A DNA stretch of 12,750 nucleotides from Bacillota bacterium (GTDB taxonomy: Bacteria > Bacillota > Dethiobacteria > SKNC01): contig SKNC01000105.1 in assembly GCA_007120745.1 (NCBI GenBank), positions 1 to 12,750 of the forward strand, in the 5' to 3' direction. The stretch's first letter is position 1, and every line of letters starts with the position of its first letter. The translations under genes and the position numbers were made by a program. The notes below the pieces were generated by a model. The model saw only the letters and a program-made list of their open reading frames with translations. It did no database searches and was not told the origin of the DNA. Shown here in pieces: positions 6,633-12,750 of this stretch.

Positions 6633-8576
6633 TTACTGCTGAGGCTGCTGGCTCTGCTGCATCTCCGCTTCCCTTTCCTGCATCAGGTACTGCATTACCT
6701 GTCCGGCAAATTCCCTCAGCTGGGGACGCTCCTGGTCGTCGAGCTTCTCTTCCACCACTTCAAAGGCCCGGGGCCGTTCTTTGCACAGGTTCCCCACCGC
6801 CATGGCCATCTGTCCAAATGCCACGCCGTAGATTTTTCCTTCTTCAATCCGCTGGAAGAGCACCGGCAGAACCCGGGGCTGTCCCAGGGCACACAGGGTG
6901 GTCACCAGGCACTGAATCACATATTCGTCCAGACCCGGCTGCTTTAAGATTTCCAGCAGGGGATCCGCCACCTTCACCCGGTGTTCCTGGAAGAAAGATA
7001 AAGCCTGAGAAATGGTCCGCACCAGCATAAACCTTTCGTTTTCAATCATCTCGGGAAGCATCTCCAAAATAACTTCCGCAGACTTTTCCTCCGGGTGAAT
7101 GGTCAAAAGCCTCAGGGCACTGTACTGGGCGATGATGTCTTCTCCCTTTACGGTTTCCAGCAGCTTTTCGTTAATTCCAGGGCCCAGCTTTCTCAGGATC
7201 TCAAAGTCTTTCCCTGATTCTTCTCCGTACTCCTGCATAATCTGATGCAGATAAATCATTGGCTCCACAATTTCCAGACCGTATTTTGTAAATACGTCGG
7301 TAATGACATCCACACCGGTACCCAGCAGGTAAAGCTGCTTCTCCATATCGCTCCATAAAGAGGTAAAGTTTTCCATGTAGATTTCCGACAGCTTGCTGGC
7401 CGCTGAAAATCTGACGAGGAAAGGCTGTTCCACATCATAGACAATATCCCTTAAAAATTCTACCCAGCGAATCAGCAGGGCCGTGGGCTTCAGCTTCTCC
7501 AGCATCTCCTTGTTGGGAAGGATAACCGAGGCGGGAATGGAAAGACGAACCGAGATGGTCTGGTTGGGGTCCTTGACCACTTCAATTAATCGGTCAATTA
7601 CCATGTCCAAACCGCAGGTAGTCAGCACAGAAATTGCTGCATATTTTTCCTCCATATACGCATCGGGGCTGTCGAAAACTTCCCACAGTTTATCCACATA
7701 TTTCTGATCTTCGTGGGGGAAAAGCCGGTAAACCGCCTCAAACCTGACCCTCCAGTTGGGAGATTCCAGATAAGGCAGGATGGCTTCATTCAGCATGGGA
7801 TGAGACCGCTTCACGTACATTAGTGCATTCAGCTGGGCCTCCGTACCTTTATCCAGTCCAAGGCGCAGCATTTTCTCCTGCTCCTTCAGCAGCTCATCTT
7901 CCCCCAGGGGATGAATCTCCTGTCCCCTCAGGGTTTTAGTGGGGTACTGTTCTTTCCCCACTTCGTTCCAGGCTCCCGACAGAAGCACCGATTCCTCCCG
8001 GGGCAGCTGTAAAATATCCTCCATCAGGGGAGAAAGCCCTTTATAAGTTAGAAACTGGACCAGAGATTTGCGATAATAAGGGATTAAGTTGGTCAAGTTT
8101 TTTCTCATAATAAAGGTAAGGCTTTCCTTTAGAGCCTGGGGTTCTAAAAAGCGGTCCATCAAAAGCTGGTAGTACAGCAGCTTTTCATCAATCACAAAGG
8201 CCTTCTTCAACCGTTCCCAGATCCACTGGCTGTCGCTGATTTCAGGGAGCCTCCAGTATCCGGATATCATCATGTCCGCCTTTGACGGTTCCTGTTTAAA
8301 TATTTCTTCTTTGTATCCTTCAAACTCTTTTTCGTCCTTACACAGCATGGCCAGGGCTTCGCTCAGGTTGGACAGTTCATGTGCCCCTTCTTTGCTTTTA
8401 ATCTTTTCCATGATTTTGGGCACAGCCTCCTGCCGCCGCTGCAGCAGAACTTCCATCACCGGGTCATAGTCGTCTTTGACCCCCTCCATAATGAGAATAT
8501 CCAGTATCTTTTCCAGGGGCCTATCCGCCAGGGGATTCCTGGGCCCCGTTTTTGCTTTTTTCTTTTTTTTGCTCAT
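6633..8576 (-). CDS. Large helical HEAT-repeat-like protein of unknown function
   Basis: The product has 647 residues. It opens with a very basic tail (MSKKKKKAKTGPRNPLADRP). The body is almost entirely predicted alpha-helix in paired amphipathic units of roughly 35-40 residues. The clearest HEAT-like stretches lie at about 248-350, for example NALMYVKRSHPMLNEAILPYLESPNWRVRFEAV, split here across two helices, and in the last 150 residues. The C terminus is Gln-rich (QQSQQPQQ). There are no signal peptide, membrane helices, cysteine clusters or enzyme motifs, so it is probably a soluble scaffold or binding protein. Start choice: GGAGGG stands 6 nt before the ATG at 8576. A TTG at 8582 is in frame but abuts the Shine-Dalgarno and is rejected. 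The HAD gene lies 110 nt upstream in the same direction. No function is inferred. Confidence 0.75.
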   Translation of the reverse strand: MSKKKKKAKTGPRNPLADRPLEKILDILIMEGVKDDYDPVMEVLLQRRQEAVPKIMEKIKSKEGAHELSNLSEALAMLCKDEKEFEGYKEEIFKQEPSKADMMISGYWRLPEISDSQWIWERLKKAFVIDEKLLYYQLLMDRFLEPQALKESLTFIMRKNLTNLIPYYRKSLVQFLTYKGLSPLMEDILQLPREESVLLSGAWNEVGKEQYPTKTLRGQEIHPLGEDELLKEQEKMLRLGLDKGTEAQLNALMYVKRSHPMLNEAILPYLESPNWRVRFEAVYRLFPHEDQKYVDKLWEVFDSPDAYMEEKYAAISVLTTCGLDMVIDRLIEVVKDPNQTISVRLSIPASVILPNKEMLEKLKPTALLIRWVEFLRDIVYDVEQPFLVRFSAASKLSEIYMENFTSLWSDMEKQLYLLGTGVDVITDVFTKYGLEIVEPMIYLHQIMQEYGEESGKDFEILRKLGPGINEKLLETVKGEDIIAQYSALRLLTIHPEEKSAEVILEMLPEMIENERFMLVRTISQALSFFQEHRVKVADPLLEILKQPGLDEYVIQCLVTTLCALGQPRVLPVLFQRIEEGKIYGVAFGQMAMAVGNLCKERPRAFEVVEEKLDDQERPQLREFAGQVMQYLMQEREAEMQQSQQPQQ

Positions 8577-8598
8577 ATTCAACCCTCCATATCTCGTT

Positions 8599-8607
8599 AT
8601 TTTATCA
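8599..8607 (-). promoter_or_regulatory. Possible extended -10 promoter for the HEAT-like gene
   Basis: The minus strand reads TGATAAAAT at 8607-8599, an extended -10 with one mismatch to TATAAT. It ends 22 nt before the ATG at 8576, allowing a leader of about 16 nt that just holds the GGAGGG site. No convincing -35 hexamer is present. It would give the HEAT-like gene a transcript separate from the HAD/methyltransferase pair. Confidence 0.3.
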
Positions 8608-8686
8608 CAAAACCTGTTGCAAATACCTATATTTTCTACTAAAATCCCTTAATATCCCTTTATCTTTTTTTATAAATTCCTGGCCC

Positions 8687-9412
8687 TCAGGTGCGGCGGG
8701 AGGCCCCGGCGGCTTCCTTCAGAAATTCAGGCAGGTCTTTTAATTTCCCCCGGTAATCCACTTCAAAGGGCCGCTGGTTCCGGTTGATTAAAAAGTCCTC
8801 TACCAGGTACGTCTTTATGCCCACCTCTGCAGCACACAGATCGTCGTCCACATCATTTCCAATCATCAAGCACTCTTCGGGTTTCGCCCCTACCTTCTCA
8901 AGAATTTCCAGGTAGTAGCAGGGGTTGGGTTTACAAAAATGCATGTTCTCATAGGTGGTCACCAGCCGGTAGTCGTACCGGTCCACCCCTCCCCACTGCA
9001 TTCGCTGATAGATGGCGGAAGAAGGAAACACCGGATTGGTGGCCAAAACCAGCTGATAATTCAAAGCTTCCGCCTGGTCCATTACCTGCGGGGCCTCGGG
9101 CTTACATTGGGTATAAGGCATGAGGTTTTTAAACCTGTCCCGGTAAAACTCATCAATTAAAGATTCCAAATAATCCTGAGGCAAATTCACCAGGTCTATA
9201 AACACCTCCCAGAACACCTCTTTATTAGTTTTCTCAGGGTTCTGGTTCACAATCATCTGGTAGGTGGCAAATTCCAGGTGCTCCTTCAGCTCCTCAGGGT
9301 CAATCACCGGGCTCAGGTGAACGCCTAACTGTCGAAAGTATTCTTTTAAGAACGTTCTCATATCTACCTGGAGCAGAGTGCCGTCCAGGTCAAACAGCAA
9401 AAATTTAAACAT
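8687..9412 (-). CDS. HAD superfamily hydrolase (subfamily IA, phosphatase type)
   Basis: The product has 241 residues. Motif I is FDLDGT with nucleophile D8 and acid D10. A helical cap follows, at about residues 15-95. Motif II is LVLATN (T125), motif III is the Lys of CKPNP (K161), and motif IV is GNDVDDD (D187 and D191, binding magnesium). All four are intact, so an active small-molecule phosphatase is likely. The order resembles phosphoglycolate-phosphatase or nucleotidase-like proteins, but the substrate cannot be read from sequence. Start choice: the ATG at 9412 has AAAGGA about 9 nt upstream and sits directly before the HAD core. An in-frame TTG at 9445 would add 11 residues inside the preceding gene and is less likely. 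The start overlaps the methyltransferase stop (ATGTTTAA). Confidence 0.88.
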   Translation of the reverse strand: MFKFLLFDLDGTLLQVDMRTFLKEYFRQLGVHLSPVIDPEELKEHLEFATYQMIVNQNPEKTNKEVFWEVFIDLVNLPQDYLESLIDEFYRDRFKNLMPYTQCKPEAPQVMDQAEALNYQLVLATNPVFPSSAIYQRMQWGGVDRYDYRLVTTYENMHFCKPNPCYYLEILEKVGAKPEECLMIGNDVDDDLCAAEVGIKTYLVEDFLINRNQRPFEVDYRGKLKDLPEFLKEAAGASRRT

Positions 9413-10112
9413 TTTTCTCTTTCCTTTGCAGTTGGTGCAGGGCAATCATGTAGTTGGGATAATAGTCGTCCTTCAGGGTGATGGCCACTTCCCGAACCTC
9501 CTCATCAAAATTCCCCGCCAGCTTCAGTCTTTCCAGGGCTTCATAGGTGGAGGGCCTCCGGGCGTGGGTAATTAATAGGCTCCCCTCTTCCTTCAGGTTA
9601 TCTAAAAGAATCCTCTCCGCAAAGGGATTCAACCGGGGGTTATACAGGATATCGGAACCCAAAATCCAGTCATATCTTTTTCCCAGCCGAAAATCCCGCC
9701 AGTCTCCAAGAAAAGTATCCGCATCCTTCACCCCGTTGGTTTTGGCATTGTATAGGGTAATTTCCAGGGCGTCCTCCTTGTAATCGGAAAAAGTCACTTT
9801 GGCCCCCTTAAGGCCTGCCACGATTCCCGGCAGTCCCAGTCCGGCCCCCAGCTCCAAAACTTCCTGTCCGGTAAAATCCATCTCCTCCCATATGTAAGAT
9901 GCCATAATCCGGGAGGCCGGCCAGATATCCGCCCAGTAAGGTATATTGTCCTCATCATTGGGGTTGGTCACCAGGGCCTCGATATCCTTCACCACCAAAA
10001 GCTTAATTTCCCGTCCCTTCAGGGAAAAGATCTCTTCTCGGGTCTCCACTGCCACAGGTTTCACTTCCTTCTCGATTCTTGCTCCATTTATAAATCTTTT
10101 CTTCCCAAACAA
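9405..10112 (-). CDS. Class I SAM-dependent methyltransferase, METTL/MTF16-like (probable protein methyltransferase)
   Basis: The product has up to 235 residues. The segment NIPYWADIWPAS (56-67) precedes the SAM-binding glycine-rich loop VLELGAGLGLPG (85-96). The acidic end of strand 2 is D110, and a post-motif D-I-L-Y is at 154-157. The WAxxWP element and the DxxY motif are characteristic of the seven-beta-strand METTL20/METTL21 group, whose studied members methylate lysines in proteins. A lysine in a protein is therefore the best guess, but the target is unknown. The start is uncertain. The TTG at 10112 gives the longest product but has no clear ribosome-binding site. A GTG at 10055 (residue 20) has AAGGA about 10 nt upstream and begins near the usual family start. 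The downstream HAD gene overlaps by 8 nt. Confidence 0.8.
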   Translation of the reverse strand: MFGKKRFINGARIEKEVKPVAVETREEIFSLKGREIKLLVVKDIEALVTNPNDEDNIPYWADIWPASRIMASYIWEEMDFTGQEVLELGAGLGLPGIVAGLKGAKVTFSDYKEDALEITLYNAKTNGVKDADTFLGDWRDFRLGKRYDWILGSDILYNPRLNPFAERILLDNLKEEGSLLITHARRPSTYEALERLKLAGNFDEEVREVAITLKDDYYPNYMIALHQLQRKEKNV

Positions 10113-10216
10113 AAGCCCGGGCTCTATCCATTAACCGGACATAGAGCCTATTTCTACCCGGAAGCTGAAAATTCCTGCTTTTTCTCCAAAGTGAGCCGGC
10201 CGACATATTTTAAATT

Positions 10217-10230
10217 ATTTCCCGGGAAAT
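10217..10230. promoter_or_regulatory. 14-bp perfect palindrome upstream of the methyltransferase gene
   Basis: ATTTCCCGGGAAAT is a perfect 14-bp palindrome about 105 nt upstream of the methyltransferase TTG, in the gap between the kinase and methyltransferase genes. It could be a dimeric-repressor operator. It may also be chance, because CCCGGG is very common in this window. Confidence 0.25.
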
Positions 10231-10268
10231 GTCACATCATGCTGAGCAGGTCTAGTTATTTTCAGTAG

Positions 10269-10284
10269 TTCAGGGGACGGTTCT
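10269..10284 (+). repeat. Dispersed GGGGACGGT repeat, copy downstream of the kinase gene
   Basis: TTCAGGGGACGGT (10269-10281) is identical to 13 bases inside the nested repeat at 2970-2982. Its GGGGACGGTTCT core (10273-10284) is the exact reverse complement of bases 10922-10933. The two copies therefore flank the kinase gene as inverted repeats about 640 bp apart. Confidence 0.7.
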
Positions 10285-10340
10285 CCAGCATTATACCCCC
10301 AGGTATTCCCCGAGCACCGGCTGTCCTGACTCATGCAGAT

Positions 10341-10796
10341 TCACCCCCGGGTTTCATAGAGCTGGTCAAACCCCTCCTCCCGGGTGGGAGGAATCAGCAC
10401 CTGCTCCTTTTTAATAATGGTCTCCCGGGGCACCGGAGCCTCTCTCTCCTCATTTCTCTCCAGACAGCGGTCCAGGGGGGTAAACAGGGTATGGGCAATA
10501 ACCCGGGCTCCGTAGCTTTTAGCAATCTGCACCAGGGGCTTCCGCTGGGAACGGGTCAGGTTGGTGGCATCGAAAACCACGTCTTTCCCCAGCTTTAGAA
10601 AACCCTTCAGTTCCGAATAAGCAATGGTCCAGATTTCCTTTTCGATCTCGCCGCTGTACTGCACCCCGAAACGCAGGCGGATGCTGTCGGGATTTACCAC
10701 GTGATAGCCCCTGCGCTGGTAGTCCCGGGAGACCGTGGATTTGCCCGAGGCCGGCAGCCCCACCATAACCACCAGCTCATTCTGCTGCTCTTTCAT
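10341..10796 (-). CDS. Stand-alone P-loop kinase of the T4 Pnk / zeta-toxin-like type
   Basis: The product has 151 residues. The Walker A motif GLPASGKST is at 13-21. VNPDSIR (D37, R40) corresponds to the Asp/Arg pair that contacts the acceptor in T4 polynucleotide kinase. VVFDATNLTRSQR (D76) matches the conserved D-x-T-N-x-x-x-x-x-R segment, and RNEEREAPVPRETI is an Arg-rich lid. Length and motifs fit single-domain bacterial proteins annotated as AAA-family ATPase or predicted kinase (COG4639-like). The acceptor could be an RNA or DNA 5' end or a small molecule; nothing here decides it. Start choice: GAGG lies 8 nt before the ATG at 10796. A GTG at 10805 is in frame but overlaps that site. 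There is no adjacent antitoxin, ligase or phosphatase domain. GGGGACGGTTCT inverted repeats flank the gene. Confidence 0.82.
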   Translation of the reverse strand: MKEQQNELVVMVGLPASGKSTVSRDYQRRGYHVVNPDSIRLRFGVQYSGEIEKEIWTIAYSELKGFLKLGKDVVFDATNLTRSQRKPLVQIAKSYGARVIAHTLFTPLDRCLERNEEREAPVPRETIIKKEQVLIPPTREEGFDQLYETRG

Positions 10797-10921
10797 ATCA
10801 AGCACCTCAATTTTGTAAATAATTGTTTTATTTTTTCGTTTCTGGAAATACTATAGCTACATATAGCAACGCTTCTTTCATCGTGGGACACCCAAGAATC
10901 GGCCGTTGTCGCATAATTACA

Positions 10922-10933
10922 AGAACCGTCCCC
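10922..10933 (-). repeat. Dispersed GGGGACGGT repeat, inverted copy upstream of the kinase gene
   Basis: AGAACCGTCCCC is the exact reverse complement of 10273-10284. It lies in the 183-bp gap between the divergent kinase and polyprenyl-synthase genes and is followed at once by a tandem pair of ATGATTACA units. Confidence 0.7.
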
Positions 10934-10953
10934 ATGATTACATATGATTACAG
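10934..10953 (+). repeat. Two tandem 10-bp units upstream of the polyprenyl synthase gene
   Basis: ATGATTACAT is followed directly by ATGATTACAG, giving nine identical bases at a 10-bp period, close to one helical turn. The pair ends 26 nt before the TTG start, about where a promoter would lie. It could be a regulator site or chance; no clear -35/-10 pair was found around it. Confidence 0.3.
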
Positions 10954-10979
10954 AACTTTGAAGAAGGGAAGGTGTCTCC

Positions 10980-11951
10980 TTGGCCACAGTAAAAGAAATT
11001 CTCAAAGAAATTCGTCTTATGCCGGAATTAAAACTGGTGGAAAAGAAATTGGAGGAATCCGTGTCCTCTCCCAGCCTCTTGATGGCGGAGCTGTCGGGAA
11101 ATATGCTGAAGGGGGGAAAGAGGCTTCGTCCCCTTTTAGTTATTCTATCCGCATCCTTTTATCCCCATTCAACTTTATCGGTGGTTAACGCCGCCACTGC
11201 GGCGGAATTGATACATGCCGCATCCCTGGTACATGACGATATTATCGACCGCTCTTCCCAGCGCCGGGGAAAGGAAACGCTGAACAGCCGCTACGGCTGC
11301 CACATGGCGGTGCTGGCCGGAGACTACCTTTTTGCCCGGGCTTTTGAACTTTTAACCCGAAGCCGGGAATACCGGGTGCTGGAACTGATGACTCAAAATA
11401 TCAGCCTGATGTGTGAAGGAGAGGTGGAACAGGCCAGGAAAGCCTGGGATCCCTCTAAAACCGAAAGGGACTACCTGGAACAGGTATACAAAAAAACTTC
11501 CTTTTTTATCTCCTGCTGCTGCCGGGTGGGAGGGATTTTAAGCGATATGCCCCAGGAACAGATGGACCGCCTGTCGGATTACGGCCTGCACCTGGGATAC
11601 GCCTACCAGATGACCGACGATATGCTGGACTTCTCCGCCTCTCCCCTGACGGGAAAGCCCGTGGGAAGCGACCTGGCCCAGGGGAACCTGAATTATCCCC
11701 TGTTATTTTTATTAAATCATCCCGCATACGGCCCGGAAATTGAAAAAATCTTTCTGGAAAAGGACTGCCGTCCTGAAACCCTGGAACGGGTGCAGCAGTA
11801 TATTGAAGAAAGCGGTGCCCTGGAATATACGTATCAGAAGGCCCGGGACCAGGTGATGCGGGCCAAGGAATGCCTTCAAAGCCTTCCTCCCTCTCCTGCT
11901 AAGCCCGTCCTTTTAAACCTGGCGGAAACCATGCTCAGCCGCCAGAAATAA
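10980..11951 (+). CDS. trans-Polyprenyl diphosphate synthase (medium/long-chain, heptaprenyl synthase component II type)
   Basis: The product has 323 residues and extends an allylic diphosphate with isopentenyl diphosphate units. GGKRLRP (45-51) binds IPP. The first aspartate-rich motif is D86-D-I-I-D90 and the second D213-D-M-L-D217; both are intact, with magnesium-binding residues present. The fifth residue before the first motif is Ala (A81), with no bulky aromatic, which by the known chain-length rule permits long products. Likely products are hepta- to nonaprenyl diphosphate for menaquinone; component I of a two-subunit enzyme is not in the window. Start: TTG at 10980 with AAGGTG 5 nt upstream; the next Met (residue 14) has no ribosome-binding site. 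The gene is transcribed alone, divergent from the kinase gene, and ends at a bidirectional terminator. Confidence 0.92.
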   Translation: MATVKEILKEIRLMPELKLVEKKLEESVSSPSLLMAELSGNMLKGGKRLRPLLVILSASFYPHSTLSVVNAATAAELIHAASLVHDDIIDRSSQRRGKETLNSRYGCHMAVLAGDYLFARAFELLTRSREYRVLELMTQNISLMCEGEVEQARKAWDPSKTERDYLEQVYKKTSFFISCCCRVGGILSDMPQEQMDRLSDYGLHLGYAYQMTDDMLDFSASPLTGKPVGSDLAQGNLNYPLLFLLNHPAYGPEIEKIFLEKDCRPETLERVQQYIEESGALEYTYQKARDQVMRAKECLQSLPPSPAKPVLLNLAETMLSRQK

Positions 11952-12004
11952 CAATATCCCTTCCCGCTGCATTTTAAAGTATATCGTCTTGTTTCTTCTG
12001 AAAA

Positions 12005-12036
12005 TTAAAAAACGGCTGCCGCCGTTTTCGTTTTAA
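12005..12036. terminator. Bidirectional intrinsic terminator between convergent genes
   Basis: AAAACGGC (12009-12016), loop TGCC, and GCCGTTTT (12021-12028) form an 8-bp stem, with T-rich sequence on each exit side. On the plus strand TTTTCGTTTTAATT follows; on the minus strand the upstream A-rich block reads as T-rich. It lies 57 nt after the polyprenyl synthase stop. It overlaps the stop of the GGDEF gene (TAA at 12035-12033), so both convergent transcripts probably end here. Confidence 0.8.
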
Positions 12037-12073
12037 TTGCTTTCCCTCTTTACTACCGTTTTAATTGCTTTCC
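12029..12073 (-). repeat. 17-nt direct repeat at the 3' end of the GGDEF gene
   Basis: CGTTTTAATTGCTTTCC occurs at 12029-12045 and again at 12057-12073, a 28-nt period. The period is not a multiple of three, so the two copies are read in different frames, as KAIKT and as ESN plus the stop. The second copy supplies the stop codon. Confidence 0.8.
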
Positions 12074-12750
12074 TTTTTGAAAAAATATCCCATTGCCTGA
12101 CCTTTTTTTTCTTCTCCGCCTTATTCCTGTACATCATTCTATCCGCTTCGATAAACAGGTTTTCTAGATTGATTGGGCTTTCCTCCGCCACGGCAAACCC
12201 CACGGAAATGCTCAGGTCATACCGGGGATTTTCCCTGCCGCTGTTTTGTTTTTTTATTTCTTCATAGATTCTTTTCTCCAGTTCTTCCGCCGACGCCCGG
12301 TCACAATAATAAGCAAAGACGGCAAATTCGTCACCCCCGATTCGGGCAATCATGTCCGACTCTCTAAAACATTTTTTTAAAACTCCGGCAGCCATCGAAA
12401 TCAGCCTGTCTCCCTCCAGGTGCCCATAATTGTCATTCACAAATTTTAAGCCATCTATATCGCAGGCAAAAACCGCCAGGGACATTTCCTCATTGAATTC
12501 TTCCAGCAGCTCATGATAAAATCTGCGGTTATAAAGGCCCGTCAATGCATCATGATAGCTGATGTACTTGAGTGCCTTTTCGGACTGCACCAGTTTTTCA
12601 TAATGTTCTACATTGGACAGAACCAGTCCCGCCACTCTTACAATACACAGCGCAAAATTTAAATATTCCCTGCTATATTCTGGAAATAGGAAATCGCCTG
12701 TTTCTAAAACTCCAAAGGTTATTTGGTTGTGGGCTATTCGTATATATATA
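12033..12750 (-). CDS. GGDEF diguanylate cyclase, partial at its N terminus (runs off the right edge)
   Basis: The frame stays open from the stop at 12033 to the window edge, so the protein begins outside. A GTG at 12635 would give a 200-residue product but cuts into an upstream domain and is unlikely to be the true start. The edge segment, with TFGVLETGDFLFPEYSREY, looks like the end of a GAF-like or similar sensory domain. A linker helix (VEHYEKLVQSEKAL) leads to the cyclase. There YHDALTGLYNRRF opens the GGDEF domain, DIDGLKFVNDNYGHLEGD binds metal and GTP, and RIGGDEF is the intact active site. RESD lies exactly five residues before GGDEF, so the product-inhibition I-site is present. The enzyme should make cyclic di-GMP from two GTP. 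The C terminus is a short Lys/Arg-rich tail. Confidence 0.9.
   Translation of the reverse strand, partial: IYIRIAHNQITFGVLETGDFLFPEYSREYLNFALCIVRVAGLVLSNVEHYEKLVQSEKALKYISYHDALTGLYNRRFYHELLEEFNEEMSLAVFACDIDGLKFVNDNYGHLEGDRLISMAAGVLKKCFRESDMIARIGGDEFAVFAYYCDRASAEELEKRIYEEIKKQNSGRENPRYDLSISVGFAVAEESPINLENLFIEADRMMYRNKAEKKKKVRQWDIFSKRKAIKTVVKRESN

Noticed and set aside
10003..10206. Minus-strand 67-codon frame overlapping the methyltransferase 5' end, considered as evidence of a frameshifted start
   Set aside because: Its sequence does not resemble the methyltransferase family N terminus and the real frame is intact from at least residue 20.
10341..10796. Kinase considered as a zeta toxin of a toxin-antitoxin pair
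   Set aside because: No small antitoxin gene on either side and the motif set fits T4-Pnk-like kinases better.

Overview
The window looks like chromosomal DNA of a low-to-mid-GC anaerobic Firmicute, most likely class Clostridia. GC is close to 50% by eye. Purine-rich Shine-Dalgarno sites and several TTG starts are present. Firmicute-type families (DUF2225, a spore/cell-wall style GH18 protein with an N-terminal copper-amine-oxidase-like domain, an RsiV-style ECF sigma/anti-sigma pair) and a short repeat family ending in GGGGACGGT also point that way. I cannot name the genus from sequence alone. No rRNA, tRNA, CRISPR array, transposase or phage gene was seen.

Layout. 1-163: edge region with the probable first bases of a minus-strand gene. 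164-2834 (minus): an ECF sigma factor followed, with an 8-nt overlap, by a membrane-anchored beta-propeller protein that is probably its anti-sigma or sensor partner. A sigma-M/W-like promoter (GGAAAC-N17-CGTCTA) lies directly upstream, suggesting autoregulation. 2917-3044: a 128-bp nested inverted repeat in the divergent gap. 3186-4913 (plus): membrane-anchored GH18 protein. 4923-5609 (minus): DUF2225 zinc-ribbon/TPR protein, convergent with GH18. 5917-5942: intrinsic terminator on the minus strand. 5970-10112 (minus): bifunctional-nuclease-family protein, HEAT-repeat-like protein, HAD hydrolase and a METTL-type methyltransferase; the last two share an 8-nt start/stop overlap. 10341-10796 (minus): free-standing T4-Pnk-like P-loop kinase, flanked by a 12-nt inverted repeat. 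10980-11951 (plus): trans-polyprenyl diphosphate synthase. 12005-12036: bidirectional terminator. 12033 to the right edge (minus): GGDEF diguanylate cyclase, cut by the window, with the tail of an upstream sensory domain.

Function. The clearest regulatory unit is the sigma/propeller pair, an envelope-stress type module next to a divergent cell-wall hydrolase. Most of the rest is ordinary housekeeping or conserved-hypothetical material. The most unusual structures are the nested repeat between the sigma and GH18 promoters and the inverted repeat flanking the kinase gene. I see no convincing wholly new multi-gene system.
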